A DNA stretch of 64,000 nt from Juglans regia. Taxonomy: Eukaryota > Streptophyta > Magnoliopsida > Fagales > Juglandaceae. Location of the stretch: assembly GCF_001411555.2 (NCBI RefSeq), contig NC_049903.1, positions 14,613,234-14,677,233 of the forward strand, read 5' to 3'. Numbering within the stretch: position 1 is the stretch's first letter; each line of letters opens with the position of its first letter. A model generated the notes under the pieces. The model ran no database searches, was not told the DNA's origin, and was given only the letters and a program-made list of their open reading frames with translations. The position numbers were made by a program, and so were the translations under genes. This document shows positions 33,723 through 45,173 of the stretch, piece by piece.

Positions 33723-36700
33723 ATGAACCGTCCACTGGAACTCGGGAGGCCTATTTCAGGTATCCTTGTTGTACTTTCTAGTGTTTTACTATTATTAGTG
33801 GGCTCCATGTAATCGGTTAGCCTTATCCATACTACGAATTGATGCAGTAATGTAACATGTAATTTAAGTAATTTGTAGATAATTTGTCTGTGAGTATAGA
33901 AATATATATATATATATATATATATATCCCCCCCCCTCCCCCCAACACGGTTTTCCATATGGGCACTTTCATATTTCATTACTACGATATTGGGAGGTGA
34001 AAGTTGCATTTTAGCAACTGGATATGTATGTCCATCATAACAACTATAGTGTGGTAGCTCACAGAGTTGCAGTTTGCAAGGAATTAAAGCAGTCCGTCAA
34101 CAACAGTTTTAGTTACCAATCCATGAAAAGAACATTGAAGAAAACAATATAGCGGTGTGAACCACTTTTACCTGTGGTTAAGAGCAGTTAATTCTAACAA
34201 TATGGTAGGGGCCTCTAAGTGCAGTATTCAGGCGCATTTAAAGACGTTATATTTGTCTTTGGCCATTCAAAGACATTTTATTTGTAGGGAGGGTTTATAT
34301 GCCCCCAATTTAAAAATTGTAACCTACATGCTGTTGAAAGTTATGCTTGTAGTGTTTTAGCATCTGACAAGAAAGTGAAGGAGAGGTGAGGGCCTTGTAG
34401 AGATAGGAGTGACTTATATTTTTACTTTGATCCTTTATATCATTTATTTTCCCCACTTCTCATGTGCCATTATTGTGAGAATCGGATTTTCGACAGCATA
34501 ATTTTTTATTCCATCTACTCTTTTCATGTTGAAACCTAAACTCTGAGAAATTAAAAGGTTTATATTTCGTAATTATTCTGGTTTTAATCTGTAGTAAAGA
34601 AATGGCATGGAGAAACTATGAAGACAAAGTGCTCCATTTTGCTCCACAAGAGGCTTAGATGTCAACAATCATATCTTGTCTGATGACATTTTCACTCTGT
34701 TTTTTGGGAGCTTTGTATGAGGCTACCCATATTATATTTTTGGTATATTGGGTTACAAACAAACTTGGCTCTTCTAGTTTGCCTAAAAGTCAAATTACTC
34801 TCTCTAGACTCTACTATTTATTTGTATTTTTTCCTCCTTATATTTTCATGTTTGATTAAATTGATTCTTCCATCACCCTTCAGTTAGTTTTCTTTCACCG
34901 GGTGTTTGGGAACAAAATCCCAACTAATCCTGGGGGTGGGTGAACAAGCATTTGGTAAGAAATTTTCTGCAAGTGCACCTCAAGTAATTCAAGGGAAAAT
35001 TCTCCCAATTCGATGGCCCTTAGAAATTATTTGCACTCAAGGGTTTGAACCTTAGATTTGCAGGGAGCATACCACTAAGTCTAAGGCTCTTACCACTTGA
35101 GCCAACCCTTAGGGAAACTAATGCTAAACCAGCACCAATGAGGACTTAACATGTGTCACTTAACATGCCACATGGTATATTGGGTTACATACAAACTTGG
35201 CTCTTCCAGTTTGCCTAAAATTCAAATTACTCTCTCTAGACTCTGCTATTTATTTGTATTTTTTCATCCTTATGTTTTCATGTTTGATTAAACTGATTCT
35301 TCCACTACCCTTCCGTTAGTTTTCTTTTACCGGGTGTCTAGGAACAAAATCCCGACTAATCCTGAGGGTGAACAGGCCTTTGGTAAGGAGTTTTTTGCAA
35401 GTGCACCTCAAGTAATTCAAGGAAAAATTCTCCCAATCCAATGACCCCCTGAAATTATTTGCACTCAAGGGTTCAAACCTTAGATTTGCAGAGAGCATAT
35501 CACTAAGTCTAAGGCTCTTACCGCTTGAGCAAGCCCCTAGGGAAACTAATGCTAAACCAGCACCAATGAGGACTCAACATGTGTCACTTAACAGGCCACA
35601 TATGGTATATTGGGTTGCATACAAACTTGGCTCTTCTAGTTTGCCTAAAAGTCAAATTACTCTCTCTAGACTCTATACTATTTATTCGTATTTTTTCCGC
35701 ATTATGTTTTCATGTTTGATTAAATTGATTCTTCCATCACCCTTCCGTTAGTTTTCTTTCACCGGGGTTCAAAAAAATTTAAAAAGCATAGAAATAGTAT
35801 TATAAATTAAGAAAGCCATTCCAAAAATCCGAAAAAACTTAAAAAGGTAAACAATCCAGAAAAGCATAGAAACCAAAAATTAAAACATAATAGAAGTTAA
35901 CAAACTTAAAAGCAAGTTAAAAAAAATTAAAAATCACTAAAAACCGAAATGATAAAAATGGTTTTGTTAAATTTTTCAGGTGGCCCTCACGGGAGACGCC
36001 TCGCTCTTTTTTTTAGTTTATTTTATTCTTTATTTTTTATAGTTTTTTTTCCCAATTTTATGAAACTTTTCATTTTGGTTTTTTTAAAAAAATTTAGTTT
36101 CGATTAGTTTTAAGTTTTTTAATAAATTTATTTATTTATTTTTTAATACTTTTTGTGTTGTTTATGGGTTTTTTTTTTTTCTATGTTTTTGTTGGGTGTT
36201 TCCCTTTTTTAAAATCTTTTTGGCTTTTTAAAACAATTCTTTGGCTTTTCTTTCTATACCCTTGACGCTTATGTTGACACGTGTTTCGTTAGTGTCGATG
36301 TAGGGAGGAAAAAGTTCAATTAAAAAAGCATATGGAGCATGGACGAATTTTGTATTAAAACCATATGGAAATAATATCTTCTTTCTCGACTTTGTGAATG
36401 ATGTGCTTTTTGTTTTTTTGGTGTTTAGGTAAAAGAAGACTAAAGGATCTATTGCTTCAGAAAGATAATCGCCATTGTGCTGATTGTGGTGCCCAGGATC
36501 CTAAATGGGCGTGAGTTTTACCATCTCAACAACTTTAGTTTGTTAACTGTATGAATATGGCGTGTGTGTGTGTATTGTGACAAGTTACCTTTCATGCTTG
36601 ACAATAAGAATAAAAAAGACGAGTATGAGTTTTTGTAGATGAATAAAAATCATGAAAAACATGTTATTGCTGCTCTATCATATTCCTATAAGATGTTGAG

Positions 36701-39700
36701 GAATTCGTTGCTTTCAGGTCAGCAAATATTGGAGTTTTTATATGCTTGAAATGTTGTGGTGTACACAGGAGCCTCGGTACCCATATATCCAAGGTAACTG
36801 CTCCCAGATTGCCTTACTTTGTCATGATAATTGTAAAACTTGAAAAGCAGCCATTTTTTATATCCACGTGTGACCACAAGTGTGATGGTATACAAGTAGC
36901 CAATTGTTGAAAGCCACTTGTGACCACATGTGTGATGGTATATACTGAAGAATGGATTCCTTGCATTTTGACAAAGTTGGAAACTGATTTTTCAATTTTT
37001 AGCACATATTTTTCAAGTCAAAATACAAGTTTCGTGAAATTGTGACCCTAAGAACTAAGTAGGACCAAAAGAGTTTAATGTCATATCCTAGCATGGCTAG
37101 GGAGAAATATCCCCTTTTACAGTCAAGCACTAAAGCTATGAGTGCTTTACTTATTGATATCTGCTGAATGCTATTCATAGAATTAGAAAATAATACTTCT
37201 TGAGCAAACCATTTCCCCTCTGCTGCAGCCCAGATTGAATTTTAGACTGTTCGCTTGCATTTCTTACAAGTTTTACTGTAATGTTTTAAGCCAAACTGCA
37301 CCGGGAATTTGGACTGCTCGTCTCCCACTCCACTTTCCAACCCAGGTTTACCTTAGAATTGTTTAGAAAAAGCCTGCTTTGACCAGTTGACCTGCCAGTT
37401 CGACTCTCTAGTGACGCGTTTGTTTGTCACTTGACAAGGTCTGGGTTTCTCAGTCTCCATTATATCTTCTTTTATAATGTATTTAGGATACAAAATATTT
37501 TTGACATCATGCCAATTCCATTGGTTGACCTGTGTCAACCTGTAGTCAAACTGTTGACCCACAACCTGAATGGCTTTTCAGGTCATGAACAGTCCTTTTT
37601 TCTTGTTAACTGAGTTTAAGCAGTTCACACATGAGAGAGAGGGGAGAGACAGAGAGAGAGAGGAACTACTTGCCGGACTGTAGATATTGTTTCTCCTACA
37701 CAAAACAATCTTACTTTTTGGTTTGGAGGGGGATCCTCTTTTTTTCTTTGAAGTGTATACTGGTTCCAGAAAAAAAATTGTCATTTTATTGTGGACTGAA
37801 TGATTGATAGCTATGACAGTAATATGGTGGAATCTGCTCAGTTCTAATTGCTTAATCTTCATGTTTATGCTGGTTGAATTCCAGTTTTATGTCTATGTCT
37901 ATTTACGTTGTCAGTTCTTATTGCCAAGTTCAATATTTTCTTCAAAAATGGATGGCATGATTTATCTAGATGCTTGAGCTTTTGTGCTCCGTCCCAACAC
38001 AAGCACATGCACATACAATCTATAAGCTTGTATATTTCACTGAACAACATTAAACTGGTCTTTTTAGGTTCTATCTGTGACATTGGATGATTGGTCTGAT
38101 GACGAAATTGATTCCATGTTTGAAGTTGGAGGAAATTCTTCTGCTAATGCAATTTATGAGGCTTTTATACCTGAAGGATATGCAAAGCCTGGACCAGATG
38201 CCAGTCATGCTGAGCGTGCGGCATTCATCCGGTTAGATATGATTTATAATCCTTTGAGCCATCCATCTGTGAGACACTTGCTTCATGTCTATATATTTAA
38301 TCACCCTGTATGTGATTCAGACTGTTTGAGAACCACAAATGGATTTTTATACATTCCGCACTCAAATTACCATAACCATCCTTCTTGCTGTTCAACCTGC
38401 CATTGAACCACTTTATCCTGTCCATACTCATGCTCTTGTACTACCTGACTTTGATGCTCATTTGACAATTGACTGAACGGTATGGCAGGACGGATTTGTC
38501 ATACAAGGCGCAGATTCAATTTTTGTGTATATTTCAGGCCCTTAGGGTGTCACTTACATAGTCCATTTTGTAGGGCTAAGTATGAGCTTCAAACATTTTT
38601 GAAACCTAGCCTGCGGATTGTGTCTCTTCCTTCGAGAACGACTTCTCTCCAGTCAACTTTTTCTACAAAGATTATGGACAGTCTTCGATCAAATTCTTCT
38701 CAAAAATCGGTAAGTTTTGTTTTCCTTTTCTTCTTCCTGCAGAGTCATCACTTCAATGGCAAAGATAAAAATTCATATCATTAGGAAGAGAGGGAGACAA
38801 TCAGATAAAATTAAAATTTTTCAGAAACCATAATTCCGTGGACACTTGGCATATAGATTAGATTCAGTTGGTAGATAAATTGTGTTTAATATAGACACAA
38901 AATTTCTTCTGGACAGATATTTGATGTGACATTGTATATTGATCTACTGGGTTACCTCAGTATGTCTGATGCTAAATGGTATAGCAGGAAGGCATGGTAG
39001 AATTTATTGGACTGTTGAAGGTCAAAGTTATAAAAGGTACAGATTTAGCTATCAGAGATATGATGTCAAGTGATCCTTACGTAATCTTGACTCTTGGGCA
39101 ACAGGTTAGTCACCTTACTTTTTCATTTTTTTTCATTGGGGAAACTGCAAATTCTCTTTGGGTTTGTTGATTATTTTTTTAACATATACATTATATTTGA
39201 GGGGTAGGACTTGGCCCTAGGTAGAGCAGAGTAGCCTAAATGGACCTGTATAGCTAATTCAACTGGTTGGACAGCCGGTCAGATTCCTGCTAAAATGGCG
39301 GACCATGTATTCTTGATTTTGATGAATCCATTATCACTTAAATAGCTTTAGGATAATCTTACTTAGTTCACAGGATGATAATTTTTTTTTTTTTTTTTTT
39401 ACCTATGATATTAGACTGTTCAGACGACTATAATCAAGAGCAACTTGAATCCAGTCTGGAATGAGGAACTCATGCTGTCAGTTCCTCAGAGTTATGGAGC
39501 CTTGAAGTTGGTAAGCCTGGCTGTTTCTTTTTCTTCTGGATGTTTTTAAGTGACTTTTTCTTTATGCTTCTGTCTTTTTCTGATTGATTATTGATTGCAT
39601 TTGGTGTGATACATGCTACCTTTATGTTGTATTTGTAAACCCGGAATCATTCTATAGGAATAAGTACACATATGGGACCTCGTTTCCAGATGTGTTTTCT

Positions 39701-40691
39701 TTTGTTTTGCCCCTTGAAGGATGTTTGATTACCACTACTGGAGTGGACTTCAGTCCTCAAGTCCATTACCTATTTGAATTCTCCATGCATGAAAGCCTCC
39801 CTTTTTTGTTTGGCAAACTTGAATCTAATATCTGCAACCATCCATTTACTACCTGAGCTAGGCCTAGGGGACTACATACCACCTGTCTCACTCATATTAC
39901 ATGATTATTATCACAAAATGAGTTTAGTATTGAACATTTTTTTTTTTGGGTTATGTTTGTAATTAAGGATCTGCCACCTTATACTAACCCTAGTGGTGCA
40001 GGGAATTAACCCCGCGTGTATTACAATGTTACCCGTAAAGACACAGTTCTATCTCTGTGCTGATAATGTAGGCTTGTTATTTGTTAAAAAGGGCTAGTTT
40101 TGTTACCTATACAAATATATAAAGCAAGCATTTTCAGTTGGTTCCTCGACCAAACTTTTTGCTTCTCACCTAGAAAGTTTGGCTCTTTCTTTTCTCTTGT
40201 AAATTTTCCCTACTCTGTTTCCTCCCCTCATTTCTTCCTTAACTAGTTATATCTTAATTATTTTATTTAAAAATAATAGAGCCAGGAAGAGCTCTATCTA
40301 CTATGCACTTGCTTTTTGTTGAGGCCTAGAACTATTTTTATGCAAATAATTTGACATGAAATGAACTAGGTTATGGCAGTTTAGCTGACATGCCTTTACC
40401 CTGTTGCAGCGTGTGTTTGATCATGACACATTTTCATCTGATGACATTATGGGAGAAGCTGAGATTGATCTCCAGCCCCTGATAACATCTGCAATAGCAT
40501 TTGGAGATGCAGGGATGTTTGGGAATATGCAGATTGGTAAATGGCTGAAATCACATGACAATGCCCTGGTAAATGATAGCACCGTTAACATTGTTGATGG
40601 TAAGGTGAAACAGGAGGTATCCCTCAAACTACAGAATGTGGAATCTGGAGAACTAGAGCTAGAACTAGAGTGGATGCCACTTGACCAATAG
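33723..40691 (+). CDS. AGD12: ArfGAP and C2 domain protein, AGD12-like, complete, 8 coding exons
   Basis: GTPase-activating protein for ARF small GTPases in vesicle traffic. Its C2 domain binds acidic or phosphoinositide lipids. Exons: 33723-33759, 36429-36510, 36718-36793, 38068-38231, 38574-38709, 38988-39104, 39415-39510, 40410-40691; 990 nt, 329 residues, all phases agree. ArfGAP domain about residues 14-130: zinc finger CX2CX16CX2C at Cys29, Cys32, Cys49, Cys52, and the catalytic arginine Arg57 in GVHRSLG. Linker about 131-170 is Ser-rich. C2 domain about 172-275: [36 protein letters not shown]; Asp189, Asp194, Asp240, Asp242 and Asp248 form the expected calcium site. The order ArfGAP-C2 and the close fit of the C-terminus ([16 protein letters not shown]) point to AGD12/AGD13. 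The 2.7-kb first intron carries tandem repeats and a SINE. A polyadenylation signal AATAAA lies at 40739. Confidence 0.95.
34896..35120 (-). mobile_element. tRNA-derived SINE, copy 1
   Basis: On the minus strand: TTGGCTCAAGTGGTAAGAG (A-box form, TGGCNNAGTGG) and about 45 bases later GGTTCAAACCC (B box, GGTTCRANNCC). The tRNA-like head is followed by an unrelated body down to about 34896. It is not a tRNA gene: the head cannot form a full cloverleaf and runs into a ~150-base tail. A degraded relative lies at 42195-42285. Confidence 0.7.
35328..35545 (-). mobile_element. tRNA-derived SINE, copy 2 (tandem duplicate)
   Basis: Same SINE as 34896-35120 with a few differences (GCTCAAGCGGTAAGAG, GGTTTGAACCC). 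It was copied with the 431-bp unit and not inserted a second time. Confidence 0.7.
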
Positions 40692-40855
40692 GTACATATT
40701 TATTTATTTATTTATTTATTTTTCTTCCCATTGCTTCTAATAAAATCCTGTAATTCTTATGTACTCGTTCAAAACAATTCAGTACACGTCTTCTTTCAAA
40801 TGTATATGTTAATTTTTGGTTTCTTTTGTCATCACTATCAAAATTGAGTGAATTA

Positions 40856-41199
40856 TGTTGGCCTTGTCCCACATCGGTTGGTTATGGAAGGAGCTGGTAG
40901 TCAGTTTATAAGTGTGAGGGAAAGTTTCAACTCTTAAGCTAGCTTTTGAGGTTGAGAGAGGCCCAAGACCACCCAACACTGATATCAGAGCCTAGGTTCA
41001 TCAACAGTCAAGCCCAATAGTCCTGCAGGAGAAACGGGTTTTTGCTGCCTCCAACCTAGGCCCAATGTGTGAGGATGAGATTGTTGGGTTGTCCCACATT
41101 GGTTGTAGAATGGGCTGGTGGTCAGTTTATAAGTGTGAGGGAAAACCTCACCTCTTGAGTTAGTTTTTGAGGTTGAGAAATGCCCAACACCACCCAACA
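40856..41199 (+). mobile_element. Intact TRIM (miniature LTR retrotransposon)
   Basis: 344 bp. Left LTR 40856-40978 (123 bp) and right LTR 41082-41199 (118 bp), both starting TGTTGG, sharing TTGTCCCACATYGGTTG and CAGTTTATAAGTGTGAGGGA, and ending CACCCAACA. The primer-binding site TGATATCAGAGCC (40980-40992) follows the left LTR and fits initiator Met-tRNA (usual TGGTATCAGAGC). A purine-rich tract GTGTGAGGATGAGA precedes the right LTR. The flanking AATTA (40851-40855 and 41200-41204) is a perfect 5-bp target duplication. Non-coding, so it needs enzymes from elsewhere. It lies 165 bp behind the AGD12 stop codon and may sit within a long 3' UTR. Confidence 0.93.
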
Positions 41200-41204
41200 A
41201 ATTA

Positions 41205-43029
41205 CAGAAATCAATACCAACTTGTTATACACTGCTTTAGATTTTGACCAGTGTTACACACACTGCTGTAGATTTCATTAAGAGTGAATGTTAAGTTCAT
41301 GCCGGATGGTACATTCACAACCGGGCCCCCCCCCCCCTCTTGCTTTTTTGTTTGGATGGGGGAGTAACTCAAATTCCCCCATCCAAATTCTCTGTATTTT
41401 TTTTTTTTTTTTTAATCCTTTGGTTCTTTTCTTTTCTTTTCTTTTTGACTCGTTTGATATAACTTTGTTCGACACAGATGTACAACAATTTGGAAAAGAA
41501 CCTCTGAAAGCTGTCTAAAACACATTCACAAATGCTAAAAATCTTGTAATAAAATTCAAGTGATGCTGGGAGATTGATTCGGTTTTCTAGGATATATTGG
41601 GCCCAAAAAATCTAAATAATGGAAGAATGGAGGGTGTAGTACTTGTTATCATGAGCTCTCCATATCTCCACTAATGAAATGGAAACGTCTTTATGATAAT
41701 GATAGCTACAACTGCATACGTAAACCATGTGTTATCTGCTTGTCCAGAAAGGTACAAGATTTACCTTACATGGCTCCTGCTTGCATTGTTGCCAGCTGTT
41801 TCAGAGCTTTCGGCTCTTACATCTTGCATTCTAAAGTTGTGAAAATGACCCTCAAGTGAAAACCAACAGAGATATGTCTCTTATGAATAATTCTACAATG
41901 TCGCTCTATCATTTTGACCGTTTATATATTTAATTTAATTTTTATATATTTTTTTCTTTTACTTACTAATTAAGTAAGTGACTATTAGTATATTGCAATT
42001 TTTTTATATTTTTAAAAAATAATGTTAAGTTGATCCTAATCATTCAAATAAACTAAAAGTGGTGAAATTTAGTAATTTTTTAGAAGGGTAGATTTCTAAT
42101 TACATCTCGAAGATTACAATGTCTTTAATCGGATTAAACTTCGTATCCACGTAAAACATCGACTTTTTACTGGTAGAGCGAGCATGGCTCCTTAAAAATT
42201 GTTTGTACCAAAAATTTGAATCTTAGATCTGGAGGGAGCATACCACTAGGATATAGTTCTTGCCACCCAAGCCAAGCCCTGATCCCCACTTTTAAACATT
42301 AATTCATATATTATGCATATACAGTTTTATTATATATCCAAGTCAAGCAATTGAGCTGGATCAAACCACAGCAACCGACAATGTGTACTGTTATCTGCAT
42401 GAAAATTTCTTGGTGGGAAGGAGATACCGAGCCTAACCGAAAATTAAGGGTGTTAGATTGGAACATGATATGATATGATGTTTTGCTGAATTACAAAAAG
42501 TATTACCCATTATGGACGGACCATTAATTTAGTATTATCATTATCTTCTGTCATCTTTTGACTATTTGGCAAAAGATTCTCAAATCCTACTGTCTATCCA
42601 CATGTTCAAATAAATACCCCATCCTTGTTGCTACCTGTCTAGCTATTAGGTAATTAAGCGTATTGTACGTTTTGATATTGAGTAGATCTCAGATTATTTA
42701 TAAATAATAATAAATAATTTACGAATAATAATAAGATTACTTCACTTATTAAATACAGTTTAAATTTTATTATTTATAATTATATTAATAAATAAATATG
42801 ATAAAAATACAATGTGTGATGATATAATAGTTAAAATCTTGTGGATTGTAATATTAGGAGAAAAAAATAAAAATTAATAAGTAAAAGAGGGAAAATAAAG
42901 AAGAGGCTAATAAAAATATATTCTTGTATGGTAGACAACGTGGAACGTACAACAAAACCTAACATGCAATGCAAAAGAAAAAGAAAGCAATAGTCTTTTT
43001 TGTGATCAAAAAACAATTAAAATAAAAGG
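41205..43029. other. Spacer between AGD12 and the small membrane protein gene
   Basis: No gene is supported. Contains a C-run (about 41326-41338), a T-run, and a SINE fragment at 42195-42285. The frame at 41674-41859 shows no domain. Confidence 0.55.
42195..42285 (-). repeat. SINE fragment
   Basis: On the minus strand GGCTTGGGTGGCAAGAAC, then GTGGTATGCTCCCTCC and AGATCTAAGATTCAAATT. This matches the head of the SINE in the AGD12 intron, with the A and B boxes worn down. The body is missing. Confidence 0.6.
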
Positions 43030-43509
43030 TCATGCACGAACCACTATTTGCAGCTTGTTTTCATCATCATTACATGATAATGCAGGCGACAACGGTTGTG
43101 GGACCGCCGGTGATCTTTGTCGTCGGAACTTAAAGATATAAAGTAGAGCGGAGGCCACAAACAAGGCGACACCTGTTACCCCACAGGCTACGCTCGCCAC
43201 CAGCAACACCTGCCTCACGTGATCACCTCCATGACTACCGCGGCCAGACCACCAGGACGTGTCGTTGTCGGTTGAGTTGGAATCCATGGCGTTCGGCATC
43301 GCCACGTTGGAAGAGGTAGACGTGGGCGAAGATCCGCCAAAGAACGACCTCATTTCCTGCGCCGACTTTTCTCCCGCCGCCGAGCTCTGGTAGTCCAGTC
43401 CGTGATACGACGGGCGCAGTTCGTGGGACTGGGATTCTCCGGTGAGGGCGATGGAGATCAACGTCGCGTAGATGGCGATCGCCGTAGCTATTCCTCTAAA
43501 CGACACCAT
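43030..43509 (-). CDS. Small single-exon membrane protein of unknown function, 159 aa
   Basis: A complete intron-less frame with GC content higher than its surroundings and codon use unlike the random frames nearby. Residues 1-24 (MVSFRGIATAIAIYATLISI) form a signal peptide or first membrane segment. Residues 25-98 are polar, Ser- and Gly-rich with a possible N-glycosylation site (NSTDNDTS), likely facing outside. Residues ~101-125 (RQVLLVASVACGVTGVALFV) form a clear membrane helix, followed by a basic stop-transfer KFRRQR and a 30-residue Pro/Ser-rich cytosolic tail. I recall similar uncharacterised plant transmembrane proteins with an EMRSFFG motif, but no function. A TATA box and CT-rich leader support expression. 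The start is the only in-frame Met before the leader. Confidence 0.82.
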   Translation of the reverse strand: MVSFRGIATAIAIYATLISIALTGESQSHELRPSYHGLDYQSSAAGEKSAQEMRSFFGGSSPTSTSSNVAMPNAMDSNSTDNDTSWWSGRGSHGGDHVRQVLLVASVACGVTGVALFVASALLYIFKFRRQRSPAVPQPLSPALSCNDDENKLQIVVRA

Positions 43510-43573
43510 TTTTACTCTCTCTCTGTCTCTCTCTCGTTTTTGCGTTCTTCAGAAAAGAACCAGGGAGAATGCC

Positions 43574-43582
43574 ATTATATAC
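43574..43582 (-). promoter_or_regulatory. TATA box of the small membrane protein gene
   Basis: Minus-strand TATATAATGG, 65-73 bp before the start codon, followed by a CT-rich leader (43515-43535 region). Position and sequence fit a plant core promoter with a short leader. Confidence 0.55.
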
Positions 43583-43767
43583 GAGAGTAAAAGAAGAACC
43601 AAACGATGTCGTATTGATATAGTTACAGGGAGCGAGTGGATAAATGGATACGAAAACAGAGTGTGTCGGAGAGTCTCTCGTTGGGTAGGTAAAGAACCCA
43701 AAAAAGAGTCCAAATGCTCGCCGTTTGTTGCTTTGTCTTTTACCGCTTTAATAAAATAAAACCCCAT

Positions 43768-44853
43768 CGTACATTTTATTTTTCTTTGTCGGGAATTTCA
43801 TCAAATGATTAAAATTTCCACTTCCACATAAGTTAAGTTTTACTTAAATATAAAGGTAATTTTACATATAATCATAAAAAATATTATATAATTATTTTAA
43901 AAAATAATGAAATTTATTATTAAAAAATTAATTTATTTTATATGAATCTTATATTTTATTTATTTTTTTAAAAATAATTACACGATTGTTGCACAATTCA
44001 CAATTATAAATATCTTTTTTCTAAATATAATTACCATCTTAACATGATTAATCCACTTTACACAAAACGGTGGCATTTCATATCATATGATACGCAATAA
44101 TATAATCATCATTAATATCTTTTAAAAAATCATCTTCATTTCAAGAAATTTAAATGATGCATGCTTCGATGCGACTCTAAGGAGAATGTGTTTCTTTTCT
44201 ATCAAGCAACACTACTCCTTTTGAACTATATATTTATGTGTGGAGTGATTGGATATTGTAATTACCGGCCATGCAGTTGCTTAAATGTTAATATTTTTCA
44301 AGTTGCTTAGCTGTTAAGTTTATTTTTGAGAGGGTGGCCACACAACATCTAGTCCACCTAGATCAGTGAATAGTAAAATAAAGCCTACAACTCTAATTAA
44401 AAGGGTTGGAGGCATGCATATATTGATGGAATTAAACAACTCGCGAGAGTGACCTGACCGGAGCTGAAACTGAGGGTCCACATGCACAGATCCGGCTAAC
44501 CATGCCATCACTCCGACTAACATCATGCCCATCATGTACATTAATATGCCATCTATCATATGCATTGTCTCTAATATACATTCACTCATGCCCCTACGAA
44601 CAACTAACAATAGGACCATTAGAAACAGTCTAAACAAGCAAAGTTACTCAGCTTGCAATTGGACCTTGACTGGCTTAGGTTATTATTAGGAAGTAATTAG
44701 TTCACAGACATAAAAGTAAGGTCAACTGTAAAATGATACAAACTCGTTTAAACCTTGCTTAACTTTGTATTGTTTTTAAACTTACTCATTAGAACTTAGT
44801 TCATTTGTATATCTTAATAAATATATTTTATCACTAATGCTTATATATGCAGG
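43768..44853. other. Spacer with an AT-rich dispersed repeat
   Basis: At about 43850-44015 lies an AT-rich repeat (TTTATTATTAAAAAATTAAT, ATGAATCTTATATTTT) with relatives near 4855-4945 (same orientation) and 30560-30650 (reverse). No gene is supported. Confidence 0.5.
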
Positions 44854-45173
44854 TACCACTACAAGAAATCCGATTTTCAGGAACAAAATAATTTAGGGAC
44901 GAATTAAATTTCATCCTTTAAAGTAGTTATTTGAGACAAAATTAAAATTTCGTCCCAAAATACGGAAGCGATTTTTTACGCGTTTGAGCAAGCAAATATT
45001 TATTCGAACAAGAGTTTCTGGGACAAAATATACATCCCAAAAGAGAAAACCATTTGAACGTCTTGTAATCATTCCAAACGGTATGACATTTCTATTCAAA
45101 TGTAGAGGTAGTTATTCGAACGACTCTTTTTGTGGAGCCCTCGACTCTCACGTGTTATTTTTTGTAGAATTCG

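Larger units (their letters stand above)
34742..35770. repeat. 431-bp tandem repeat (2.4 copies) in AGD12 intron 1
   Basis: The anchor GGTATATTGGGTT-ACAAACTTGGCTC recurs at 34742, 35174 and 35604, a period of 430-432 bp. Copies look about 90-95% identical. Units 1 and 2 hold a SINE; unit 3 stops at TTTCACCGGG, exactly where the SINE begins. The order is thus A-SINE-B-A-SINE-B-A, so the SINE landed first and the segment was duplicated later. Confidence 0.88.
33760..36428 (+). other. Large intron 1 of AGD12
   Basis: 2669 bp. Contains a TA microsatellite (about 33903-33927) next to a C-run, the 431-bp tandem repeat described separately, and a low-complexity T- and A-rich region (35770-36240). 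No exon-like sequence seen. Confidence 0.8.

Noticed and set aside
35040..35110. tRNA-like A and B boxes on the minus strand
   Set aside because: No complete cloverleaf, and the sequence is tandemly copied with a non-tRNA tail; it is a SINE head, not a tRNA gene.
44320..44637. 105-codon minus-strand frame
   Set aside because: No domain, irregular composition with many Met and hydrophobic residues, no leader or TATA signal; it is probably a chance frame next to the CACTA element.
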